From Eutrigla gurnardus (lineage: Eukaryota; Chordata; Actinopteri; Perciformes; Triglidae): 64,000 nt of DNA. Under the pieces are notes generated by a model. The model ran no database searches, was not told the DNA's origin, and worked only from the letters and a program-made list of their open reading frames with translations. Positions 36,601-50,000 of this stretch are shown piece by piece. Within the stretch, counting starts at the first letter, position 1. Every line of letters begins with the position of its first letter. The stretch spans positions 22,567,090-22,631,089 of the forward strand of contig OY741265.1 in the NCBI GenBank assembly GCA_963514095.1, written 5' to 3'. The position numbers were made by a program, and so were the translations under genes.

Positions 36601-39600
36601 TAGTTTAATGTCAGCGCCAAACATGAGGCTGTGAGTGGTTGACACAAAGCTGTTTTTGTGTTGCACATTTCATGCATAAATGCAATTCAAGGTGTTTTAT
36701 AAAATATATTCAAAAGTAGATAAGCCATACAAAACATTAACTGACAAATTCAAAAGATAGAAATCCTTTTAAAGAAATAAATAAATTGGAAGAACTGAAA
36801 TAAATTGAAGTGCAAGGTTGGAAAAAAATTAAGGCCGAAGGTCCAACCAAAGGCAGCGGCGAACATAAAAGGACCTAGATTTAAAGGTAATATTTAAAGT
36901 TATTTGCAGCTGTGATGCAAAGTAACGCTTTGCATCAAAGTAACGCTTAATGCTGCCTCTCCATGTTGAATTTGGACTCACAGACCCGAGAGGCAGAGAC
37001 GGACAGTCAGAGATGTATTGAGGTGCTAAAAGATTCAGCGATTCAGCGACAATCAACAGCGATTCAAACTCCATTTTAGGACTCATTGGAAATTGGTGTG
37101 ATGTGTTTCAGCTTGTCTTTGTTTTTCTTTGTCTTTCTTTATTCAGACTCATCAGTTGCTTTCTGAATGAGCTGAAATTGTGTCATAGAGTTGAGAAGAG
37201 ACCGTTGCAATAGTCCAACCTAGTGGGGATAGAAGTTTGATCCTCCAAATCTTACTATTATAATATGTAGACGTTCGATTATTGAATTAATGTGTCAGCC
37301 ACACACAAGTCCTTCTGGCTTTACTGGAAATGTTACCAATACATATTGTACACTAGATGTTTCTCCTTGGGTATATTTTGTGCAAAAACTGAGTATTCAA
37401 GTTTGATTAATACAGATTTATGACGTCAAAAATCTATATAACCAAATATCTGCATATTAATGCAGACTCTGTGGGCAAGATTTTGGTATCAGAAGCAGTG
37501 CCCGGTCTTGTCCCAAATACCCATTATATCTTACACCAAACCCCCTGTATATTGGCTAGAACGTGACTCTTAGCTCGATGGGTTCTGAAATGTCCCCGGG
37601 TGCTCCATTTCATTGTTGTTTGTGCCCTGCGCCTATATTTACAAATATAGAGCCCACAGTGTTGCTACTGTTCAAAGCTAGTCCTTGCATTCATGGTCAG
37701 ATCATGCAAAGAGCAGAGAGAGTTACTTGTACTCGATTGTGCATTTAGGTTTTGAATCAACAATTCCCTATTTCTAAAAAGGTAATAAATACAGTTGTGT
37801 AAACATGAGGTCAAGGTTAAAAGAAACTTGAAGAAGCAGACAAAAACTGAGAACATCAAAAAAGCATGTAGGGCTACAATTATTTGGTTGCCAAATAAAA
37901 AATGTATTAATAAACGCTACATAATAAAATAGTAATAAAAAAGCAGTCGAAGGGCAGAAGCAAAAAATGAGCAGTGAGTAAATGAACAACACCTTAAGAT
38001 CATCCAATTAAAAAGAAACATGATTCATAGTTGTGTCATATACTCATTAAACTTTAAATAATGAAATCCCAACAGGCTGCATTTCATTAGGCATTTGGAG
38101 TTTGGCGAGATTTACCTCAGTGTTGCAGTGAGACATCAGACATCATGTCTATCTTCTTCCTTTCTAACGTTCCACCTGTATTCTCATCTCTTTCTCACCA
38201 CTGATGTGTTGATGCAGGTGTTGTCTAAACTCTATTTTCCTGTTGCTTTAATTTTGTACTACTTTATTTCACCATAGTATGTGCAACATAATACATTTCA
38301 TTTCTGCTCTGAACTTGGTGCTCTGCAATCTATGAGCCGCACCTACAGCACAACGTGCCAGCAGGTCAGTCCCAGGCACTGACTGCATAATGAGCTGCTG
38401 CCCCAGTAAATCAGGAGCTAATTACATGCGGAGTTCGAGCGCAAATTGAATGAGACACGTAGTGGAAATTTGCCATGACCTTTTATGTATGTTAAACCAC
38501 TCCAGTCGTCAAAATGAGACAGAAACGTACTTCCCATTTGGAGCACACACCCAGTTTGGAAAAAAACTATTGCAAATTACTTTTTACATAAAAAACAGTA
38601 TAGGAATATACCATTATCAATGTGATTAAACTCTGTTCCTTCCCATTACAAAGTAGTCGGATATAGGCCTGCAATATCATTTTGATGCTTTTCTCAATAC
38701 ATATTCATATTGGTATTTTTCACAGATGTTGAACATCTGCACTGGGTCCAGACACTGAAAGATGCTCATATGGCAATTGATGCTAATCTACAGTGGGAAT
38801 GTAAAGCCGTCGGTAAGCCAAAGCCTACATACATATGGTTGAAGAATGGTCAGCCGCTAACAGCAGAGGTAAGACACCAGAAATAAAGCTGAGGTTTGAC
38901 TTCTATACACACTAGAACCTCACTGTGGTTTTACACACAAATACATATTCTGTTTACTCTAACAATACTGCAAAAGTCTCCTTTGGAAGTAATTCATGAT
39001 GAATATTAATCAGGATTAGCTAATGAACCGAGATGCAAAAGCAATCATCTCGCAAAAAAAAAAAGGTAAAATAAATCAGTGAAAGATGTTGAGCCTGATT
39101 TGCAGGGGAGGATCCACGTGGAAGCTGGGAGACTGACCATATCCAGGATTATTCTGCTGGACTCTGGGATGTATCAGTGTGTGGCAGAGAGTGAACACGG
39201 AGCAGTCTATGCCAGCGCTGAGCTCAAGGTTGTAGGTAAGCACTTTGTATGCCCTGTATAATTTACAATGAATTGAACAAGAGGGAGATCGAGAGCCAGT
39301 ATACTAGATGTGCATTGTGTTGTCAGTGGAGTGAAAATGCTTGCTATCTGAAAGTTAATAAATAATAAGAGGCTGATGGAGCTCCTCGCTGAGCCATGGC
39401 CTCGCTCTTTCATTTCCATAATTCTCTCACACAATATGCCAGTCTGGTGGTGAAATATAATTTCTGTAATTGCTGGAGATGCACTTGACATTTTTGCTGA
39501 TGCACGGCTGTTGCCCCACCACAAAGCGAGACAAATGGCCTTAACACGGGTCTGTTCCTCAGCCTCGCAACCGGACTTCACCCGGCGGCCCGTGAAGAAG

Positions 39601-42600
39601 TCCACAGTGATCCAGAGGGGCGGCGAGGTGGTGTTGGAGTGCCGCCCCCATGCATCCCCCAGGGCCGCAATCTCATGGTGGAAAGGGGGGGAACTCCTAA
39701 AGGACGCCAAGAGGTAGGGTTTTGTATGCATTGCTGCTCAAGCTACTGATGGCATCTGTTAAAGAGCTTGCTCATGTGGTCATTTCCATTTCTAGGACTC
39801 ATTGTTATTTATGCCTCTGCTCAAGGGGACTCGGTGTTGCATAACACATTCTTGTTTGGTGCAATAAATAGGTTTTCTTTTAAGATAGACACCTTGTTCT
39901 TCACATAGAAAAAAGTATTTTTACTGGATGTCAGAATGAGGACATTACCCCGTAATCAGTTTTCTATGGCACAAGATAAAGAGTGCAATTTGATTTAGCT
40001 CTTCGAAACTTCAAAGAGTCCCACAGCTTCACAGCTCTTCATGGCTGGAGAACCAAGCTCCTGTAGGGACAATCTCTGTGTGAAAAACACAGCCAAAAGC
40101 ACTCTTACTACATCCTTGATCGAAACGACCCCAGGCTACATGACAGGCCACACCATGTCACGATTCAAGGTCTGAGGCACCGGCACAGTATGAGAGCTGC
40201 TTTAGTTAAATGTTCAGGTGCAGCCGCTCCGAAGCATGAAGAACGAAGCATTTGATTACTACCAAAAATATGGTAGTGGGGACACCCTTTTGTCATCAGA
40301 CCCTTCTTGCAATAGCAGCAACAGGTACAGGTACTTTCGACAAATGTACTTATTGTAAGTCGCTTTGGACAAAAGCGTTTGCTAAATGCCCTAAATGTAA
40401 ATGTACAGGAGGGATGGAGGGAGGCGAGATTGTCCACTGGTTAATTGATTGTTGATGATGGATAAAAAACAACGATGCTCAACTTGTTAGGTGTGATACA
40501 CCTGATGTCTTCCTCCAAAGACCCCACCTGGGTCGACCAGCATGAGCCCCATGATCCCTTACTGGCTTCCCATACAAACATTTCCAATTATGTTCATTGG
40601 AGCATATGTTATCTTCTTCAGCATAAAGCTTTTTTCTTTAACCAGTTCATACATATTTTTTATTGATAATTTTGCAATTATTTTGCTCCTCAATACAGTA
40701 GTTACTGCATTGAATACTTTTACTTTGAAAGGTGAAGATGTACATGTTACCTTACACTGTACTTCCCTGACATTATACAGCGACTTCACAGTAAAACTCC
40801 CTGCCTCACTCATTGCTTTGATCCATACATCATCGTGTGACACCGGATTATGTTGAACTGTTTTCAAGAGGAAGCGTGGAGATGCAGCATTTGATAACTC
40901 TGGGGATCGAACAAGACTTATCTCTCGTTGGTTGGCCCCTTCATCGATCCACCCATCCATTAACCTAAAAGTACTTTTTAGTAAGTAAGTTTTGTACAAA
41001 CGTCACACAACTTTTGCTCAACACAGTCACCTGATGGTTCTCATCTTTTGGCAATCAAACTGCTGACATGTGATTTATCTCGAAAAAATTTAGTTGGGCG
41101 TAGGAATCTATACAGAGAAGTTTCTAAAATGTGTTTCACTAGAAAAAGTTTCTAATAGAAATATTCTTGCCTCAAATCCAGTGTACATTTTCTTTCACCG
41201 AAGTTCTTTTAGTGCAAATACTTTTGATGAATCTTTGGTAGGAATTCATTAACACAAGTCCCCGATGTGAATACAGGAAGATAAACCTTAGTAGGTTATT
41301 TAAATTTGCTGGCAGGATTCCTGAGCAAAGTGCACAATAATCATTTTTTGGTTAATGCAGTTCATGCTCATTTCGATTGCATAAAAGTGAACGATTAGAA
41401 AATAAGAATAAAGAATAAAAAGTAATCACGTCTGACTTTGATTGGATTTGAAGGGATTTAAGTAAGTTAACTATGATGCCCTCAGATGACTAAAACGCTC
41501 CTGTATTTTGTAAGATCCAGAGCTATCTTTGATGAAACCAACATTGAATGTAACCAGCAATTGATTTTCAATTAGATGCCCTTTTTCAGATCATAACAAA
41601 AAACATCATTACAGTGTTTTGAGAGTCTGTTAGATGCTAAAACACAGAAAAGAGAGTGTCATGACAATCTGATCAGAGTGCTGTTAAAGATGCTCATTAA
41701 GACTGTGGCACATGCTGACTCTAATTTTGTGGTTTTAATTTGCATGCTGGTTATGCATGCTGTGTATGTGTCAGACGAAGTGTAAATTGTACAGCTGCTC
41801 CCGTGCTGTTTTTTTCCCCTTTCTCATTGTCTTTTGGGCTGCGTCCACATCAATATGTTAAGCAATATTCCCCATAGACAAGACTATGTAACTCACTGGA
41901 CCTGACTCAACATGTGACCAGTAGGATTGATTAGTTCTCACATTTTACCGTGGGTTGGTCGTGAGGAAAGTGGGAAAATTTACCCAGGCAGTGCGTTTGG
42001 ACAAGAATAGAAATCCACAGCCTAACAGAGTTTGTCTGCAAAGCAGATAGTTCTTTACGTTTCTATTTGTTTTGGAGCTCGTTGCCCCTCAGGTCATGTT
42101 CTCAGCGCGCCTCCATCACTCAGCGTTTGATATTTTTGTCAATAAATCAGCGCAAAGCACCCTGTGTCAGACATGCTCTCTGGGTTTCAGCTCAGCCCCA
42201 GTGAATACATATTTATTCCAATATGGAGCCAACGTGAAACTGTTTGATTTCTGGGCTGCCTGCTCGCAGCTTTTCTGTTTGATTTACTCAATGCAAAGGT
42301 CACAACAGGGCCACGTTATCGGCCTCATTTATGCATGTGTTTACATGCATTCCGGCATGTCTGTGTAGAACCAAGGTGCCAAGACAACTGTTCCAGGCTA
42401 GAATGTAAAGCATTTACAATTACTTTCGAAACCTTTTTTGTCCCCTTCAATATACTTGTTTCAGATTGATTTCCTTACGAACGTCTCCTTCATTTATTAC
42501 CGTTGCACTGAAAGCAATGAGCTTAATGGGTAGCAGCAAGCGGTGCAGCGACTGCATTGTTTTTTGATCTCGGTTTCGCCTCTCAGGCAAGATGCAGGCT

Positions 42601-45600
42601 GCCCTACTTATTGGTGAAGGTTTTTTGTTCCTGGAGGAAAGCAATAACTACACTACTAACACTGCACATGACTAAAAAAGAAGGCCCTGTTTACACAGTT
42701 TTAAATAAAACTTTACTTTGCAATTCACATTCTCCTCAATGCAACATCCAATTGAACATTAGTTGAGACAGTAAAGGCTCTTTCTCCAAGAGACTGTGAT
42801 TTTAAGATGGTTTAGTGAATTAAAGGGGACATATTATGACAATCATTTTCAGGTTCATAAATGCATTTTGAGTTTCTACTACAACCATTTGTATGCTTTA
42901 ATGTATAAAAATAACATTATTGTTGTTATATGTCTTTCTGAATATACCTTTGTAAAGGTAGTTCTCCCAAAGGCATTTGCTGAGAAGACTTTATGGATTT
43001 TTTGTTAATACAACAGGCAGCCCCATATGGGGTGCCGAAAGTAAAAATTCAGTCACATTTTTATAGCTGATATATTTTGAATATTTAGCTCACTTTCCTC
43101 ACATTTAGCTAATTTTCCTCACATTTGAAGTTTACAAAATTTAAATCTAAATGTTATATCTAAATGCTAAATGTAAATGTTAAATCTAAATCTAAATGTT
43201 ATGATTTAGATTTCACATTTAGATTAAGCATTTAGATTTATATTCACTAGTTAATTTGTACCTCAAATGTGAGGAAAATTAGCTAAATGTGAGAAAGTGA
43301 GCTAAATATTCAAAATATATCAGCAACAAAAGTGTGACTGAATTTTTACATTCGGCACCCCCTAGCCCCAGGCCTCTTTGAAAAAGACCACGGAGATGAT
43401 GGAACCTGGATTTGAGAAATAGTCTATATGTTTGAATTTGATTATATTTGATCTGTTTAATTTTGTATTGTACATGGTATTGTTTAATGTGATGTGTGGT
43501 AAGATTTGTCTAGCATCGTCTACTAGTATGCATAAACAGTATGTATTTGTATACTTGTTCTACAACTCCAGATATCCAAATGTATATGCACAAGCACTGA
43601 AAATAAAAAAGCTTGTCCTATTTAACAATACAGAAGTCTAAAGGTGAATATAATTCTTCTTTGTTTTTGTATAAATACATGTGTTATATCGGTATGCCAC
43701 TAGAAATTCTTACAACAAAGGGAAATGTAGTTCATGAAAGTAAATCACAACCAGGCAACAATTGGGTCAAGATTCCTTTGTGTAATTATTGTTTTGGTCA
43801 CATTTCTTTCAAGCATTCTCAGTCTCCAACTTTATTCCTCCCATGAGACCTGCCTGACAATTTTTCAAGTGAGATGCTTCTATATGTTGCCATGTTATTA
43901 CTATTCAGAAATGGCTTACAGCGTGTTGATACTATCTCCACGTGTTGTAGAGCGATAAGGCTTTAGGTAAAGATCCCATTCAAAATAGCCTCTCTCCAGT
44001 ACTGCTCTCCTCTCCCTATCACTGTTCCACCCAGCCCCGGTGGCCTGCTGTGTATCCAATTAATATGTGCATTTAAGCCACTGTGCTGTCAATACTATGC
44101 TGACCCTACAGCAAATCTGTTCTGCTTCAGCTAAGATAATTGTTATCTTCTGAGGCGTGCAAATAGACTTTTGGAATAGATTCTGAAGCCTTCATTCAAA
44201 AATGAAATGAAAACCTTCAAATGGCTTGAGAATTGACGGCGAGCCAGGAAGTAGTTTATAATTTGATTCTTATCATCACTTTTCATTCAATTAACAAATA
44301 TTCTGTTGAGAATTCATGATTTTAGTTCCTCTCCTCAGACAGACTATCAAGGAGGATGGGACCCTCCGTATCACCAACATCTCCAAATCGGATGGTGGCA
44401 GGTATACGTGTTTGGCCAGAAACCAGTTCGGAACATCCACCAGCTCAGGGACACTGTTGGTGAAAGGTATTCCTCTTTTTTTTGGTTTTGTTTTTTTCAC
44501 AGGTTTTCACTACTGTACCTTTTTAAGCCGAGGGTTTAAACTTTTGTTAAGGGAAAAAATACTAGCTCAAGCATGAAATTGATAATGAAATATATAGCCG
44601 TTTTATGTTCCCGCCGGTTTGACAGACGTATAAGTCATCCATGGTTTTGTCAGCTGTGAGTTATTGTGCATGTAGCGGAGTGGGGCAAAGCACCGCCGTC
44701 TGTAGCTGTGAGTGAGGAATATTTTGACACCAACATTTAATTTAAAAAGAGCTGCTGTAGCATTTTCAGATTTGGGCTTTTAAATAATGATGATCATAGA
44801 GAGGAAGTTCTTTTTTTTCTCACCCTTTTTAGTTGACATTGTGATTGCAGTGTGTTTAATCATTCATTACGGAGATATGAGGGGCATTTGCTTCCTAAGC
44901 GAAGTTATTTAAGGTCACTTAATTAAACTGATAGAGCAGAATCTTTCTCACTATTCTGGGCCAATTATTACATTATTCATTTGGCTGGATTTTATAGATA
45001 TACCATGCTACATACAGTAACCAGTACTTCTTCCTTATCCCTCCCATAATGCTTTAGAGCCTACAAGGATTATAATACCACCCTTGAGTTTGGATGCCAC
45101 CGTGGGACAGAGCCTTGTCCTACCATGCGAGGTGTCCAGTGATTCGTCCCTGAGTCCCATCTTCAAGTGGTTTTTCAACGGGAAAGCCATTGATTTCAGC
45201 AGGCAGGAGCACTTTGAGATGATTGGAGGGGTATGTATAATATGGCCCTTGTTCTTTGGGATTTTAGGCAAAGAAAATCAGCCGCAATGATTTGACCGAA
45301 AAATATTTTTTTAAAAGCCTGATATTGAAGATGCTTCTCCATCATCTAATTCTTTATCAAAACCTGGATTAAAATATATGTATAATTGTTAGAGGCCTTG
45401 TAATACGAGGGGAACCGTTGTAGCTATGCAATGGTAGTGAAACATCACTGATGGAAATACATCGATTTGCTTTCTTGTTGAGAGTTTCAAGATGAATTCC
45501 ACAAGCATGTTATCAAGTGCACCATGTTGGCTATGCCTAGCTTAGCATAAAGACTAAAAGCAGGGTTACCAATAATAATACAAAAGTTACATAAACATTG

Positions 45601-47051
45601 GTGGTTCGGATGGACTCTTCCTTGGCCGAAGCTGCACCCTTCCACAAAGTTTGATGAATATTAGGCCAGAAGTGTTTTCCTAATCCTGGGAGCAGACAGA
45701 CAAATAAACTGTACAGAAAACGATCTCATCGTGCAGGTAATAATTAAACAGAAGGGAATGTCGGTTGCAGCGTTACCGCAAACTGCAAGGTGGCACTGTT
45801 TTTCCACCGTGGTGAGGACATTTCTATACCACTGCAGCCCTAATAAAGACAACAATTTGAGAGAAAGGGGTACAGGATTGTGTCTTAGCTTGTGTCTTAG
45901 CTCTTTGGTTTCAAAGGAGATAAAATGAGTTATCAGTGAGCCTCAGAGGTTGGACAGAGTCAGGGTAGCTCTTTCTAGCCATTATGCTAAGCTAGGAGGC
46001 TGTAGCTTAATATTTAATGGACAGATATAAATGTCAGACTATTTCTTTAATTAGTGAGCTTTTGAGGCACTGGTAGCCACATGACAACATGAATGACAAC
46101 ATAGAAGCACTAAGGGAATTGGCTGCTTTGGGGTTACCTCTAAGTGCTTAAATCACGGAGGCCAACAGTGGTGCTGTATGTTGTGTGTCTGAAGGGAAAA
46201 CCTGTAAATAAGAGATGACATTTCTCCATCCCAGAGGTGATCTCACTGTATGGGCAAATCAATCAATTTCTCCCCATACAAAGGAGCCTTAATGTTTGTA
46301 ATTTGAAGATGTATGCTCCCTCTGATCGAGCACTGAAGTCGACGTACAGTGCTGACATTTCCACAGTGAACATAATCACAACAGCTGTTTAACTTGGCTT
46401 CACTTTTTTTTACACAAAGGGACTGATTTCTGAATCTGTTTTTTCACTGGAAAAAAAGGAGGTTTGAAAAACGTGTGTGTGTGTGTGTGTGGGTGTGCGC
46501 AGCAGTAAAATGCAAAAACCAACACGAGCAATTCTCAGTCGAGCCATTCATCTGAGCTGTAATGGTAAAGTATAAACACAACAAACAGTGATCCAAAGAA
46601 AAGAAATGTTAGAAATAAGTCATTTTTGTGTAGCCTTCCTTACAATGTAAAGCTGAATTAATTTGTTGTGCTAGAATGTCATGTCACATTATTTTTGTAG
46701 TAGTAGCCCTGTGGTGAATTCCTCCAAGATGCTCTTGTGGAGGATTTAGTCTGTATGACTGAGAAAGAAATGCTGTGTATTCTGAGGGTTTTCCATTCCT
46801 TTTTTTAACTCTTACTTTGCTACTGTTGGTGTTTTTCTTTCTCTCTAGACTTTTATACGAATGTGTCTTTGTCATTAGGGATTTGCTGGTGACCTGATGG
46901 TGAGGAATATTCAACTGAAGCATTCTGGGAAGTATGTGTGTATGGTACACACTGAAGTTGACACTGTCTCAGCAGCAGCAGACTTAATTGTCAGAGGTAT
47001 GCCTCTTCCTGTTTGTCATTTTGAAGGACTCTATGGAGGTTTTCAATTTCT

Positions 47052-47086
<35 letters not shown>

Positions 47087-50000
47087 GTGCGTGACACACA
47101 CACACACACACACACACACATCTTACTGCTGTCAGATAAGAGCTGTATCACCGAGATGTCAGTTTGGAGAGATTGAGAGAAAAACAGCTTTAATAGACTT
47201 TTTGATTGACAACCATGAACATTTTGCAATTAATGTGTTTTCAACCCATGGGCCCTATGATCCATGACTAAAAAGAGATACAGGTAAGTTACTCGGAAAG
47301 CTTGAGGGCTATAGTAAGATCAGAAACCAGCTTCATGCACGAATAAAAACACGTTCTAATGTAAGTTTTCAGCACCATCAATCCCGTGGAGGACATCTTT
47401 GATGTTGAAACGTGGGTAACTTTAATAACTTTGCAAACTTATTTGAGGTTAATGCACTAATCATCAGCGATTAATTTCATTTAACGGTGCCACGTGAATT
47501 TTGATGCATCGTTTTGGCTTTGGCAGTGAGTATAATGCGATACACAAAACGTTTATAATTTACCTAATTTACCTTTTAACATTAGTTATAATTATGATCA
47601 CTTTTGTATTTGTGGGACCGTCCTTCAATGTATTTGGTGAGCTAATGTTACAGTATTACGAGCATTTTCAACACTCTCCTGAGCTTCAAACTATGACAAT
47701 CTTAGGTACCACTCTCATATAATTTTTGGGGAAGTAAACGTGTATTGCTTTAGTTGCTTGTAGTGTGACGCCGCATTGGGCAACAAAATCACTTGGATAA
47801 GCTTAGAAAGATATTAGGTAATGTGGGTTAGTTTGAAATAAGTACGTTTGCTATGTAACTTGCATTAAGGTACATAAATGGCATAACACAACTAAGGTAA
47901 GTAAGGTAAGTCACTGTAAGGCATCTCCTGAATGAAAGTCCTGTGTTTATTGGACCCTTCAACCTCCCCGAATGCCACCCAATCGGGTGATACTATCAAA
48001 TAGGAGCCTGATTGGAGAATTGGCAACCCCAGCTGTTTATCTTGATGCCCCTGCTGATGATAAAAAGTCACAGCCATTTCTTACCAATAGAAATATTAAA
48101 CAGTGATAGCTTCTAGTGAGGAAACTACAAGTTAAATTTGAAGGGCTGATTATTTTGTGAATACAAAGTCTTGAAAGCAGGAGGTGGTTTGCGCAAGGAC
48201 AACTTCCAAATAAGGACACCTGAATTAATTTATGAATGTGCAGTGCCCTACTGTATGCTACAAAAAGGTTGTGGAATATGTATATTGGAGAGGTGTGGTG
48301 AATTCATATTTTTTTCCACCAGTAACACTATCGGCCTGATTCTTTTTTACTGTAATCCGCTGTGCCAATCACCACCAGTCACCCATGAATTATAATGGAT
48401 AACCAAATGGAGAGGAAAATAATACTGTTGTCTGGGAGCTTGAAATTGGCAAAGCATGAGATCAAGAGTCGGCAGCCAAAGTCAGACGCTGCAGGTGTTA
48501 CATGCGGATTGTGTGTTTCTATATACATAATCTGAAAACAAGCTTTGTTGATACCCAGTGATCTTCCTTCAGCAGCAGGTCGTCCCGCTGAGGGCTCAGG
48601 GCTACTTTTGCAGATTTGTGGGCTTAGCAGGAAATCTGCCAGCCTGTTTGTTTGATCTTATGTTCCCTGCTTTTCCTAATTTCAATTAGATTTCATTTGA
48701 AAATCCTGCCTTGTTTTTTCCTAAATCCCCGGTCATTAATAGACTCTTGAGTTATTGTGGAATAAAACATTAAATAATAACACATGATTCACCTGAACAT
48801 AAAAATGTTGCTCTTTTATTTTTTGTAGATCTGAAACTCTCTGGCCTCATATATACTGCAAGTACACTCAAACCTTAGCTGGTGTAACCTCAGTGAACTG
48901 CACTATTCAGTGTATTGATTAGACTGGCACTCCCGAAGGAACCCATTATATCTCCACTAGCCCTAAAACAAAGTTGTTAGCTGAGTTATGAATCACTTCT
49001 GTGTCTGCCGTGCTAATCCGTAGCGATTCCATTGGATTTGGCTGCTGTTGTGCAGTGAGGCTGATGCATGCTGTTCTTGTTTCTGGGTTTTGCAGGGCCT
49101 CCTGGTGCCCCGGAGGGCCTCCTGGTGAGTGACATTACTGACACCGATGTGCGACTGTCCTGGGGCTCTGGACCTGACAACCACAGTCCCGTTACCATGT
49201 ACATGGTACAGGCCAGGACCCCCTTCTCTATAGGCTGGCAGACTGTGAGGACAGGTAAAATCTGCTTATTTCCGATCCCTGTTGGTCAATACTGAGGCAT
49301 TACACTAAACTATATGAGTATATGCTCAATAGACACTTTTTAGGCAGGTTTTGTGACTTACTGATCTATAGAAAGAATGCCGCCAATGTGGTATTTGTTT
49401 ATTTACCGGGTAGAGTTTCCATTGTTTTTATTTAAACTTTATTCAACACAGTAATATCAAAATGCAAAATACTCATTGCACAATGGTTAATGCACTTCCT
49501 TTATGCTGAAAATTGAGCCTTCATTATGCAAGACAATTGTACCTACTGCCAGCTACCTTATAATTAAAGCCAAACAACTTGACTATTGCCACTTTAAAGG
49601 CTGATAAAATGAACTGATTTTTTTCCCCGTCAGCTCTAAATTAATTTCATCCTGTGACCTCAACCCTGGTTTATTTAAGATTACCGTTTTATCTGAAAGT
49701 GCCTGATTTAAAACACAACACGCTGATCGCAGGAAGATGTTTATGTCAGTAATGTCAAGTTAAGCAGAGCGACCTCGCCTGATAGCTTATTAATTCTATT
49801 CATTAATCGCATGCATGTGTAAATTGCATTATGACATCGACACATTGCAGAGCAATATGCAAAGCAATTGCCGGTATTAAAGGTTCACAAATGTCGCCAT
49901 TTAGTTTGGATGTAGTTCACTGGTTTGTGAAATGTTTTTGTATTTGGTGGAGGAAAGAATGTAGTAAAAAAAAAACACACATCTCAACTCTAAATTCTTT

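Noticed and set aside
39070..39105. Alternative acceptor gtgaaag upstream of exon 9
   Set aside because: It would add residues between Glu362 and Gly363 that contactins lack and has no pyrimidine tract; the gatttgcag acceptor keeps family spacing.
39207..39731. 174-codon minus-strand open frame
   Set aside because: It is the antisense shadow of cntn6 exons 9 and 10 and the intron between them.
40559..40999. 146-codon minus-strand open frame in intron 10
   Set aside because: No recognisable domain, AT-rich, no splice partner; not supported as a gene.
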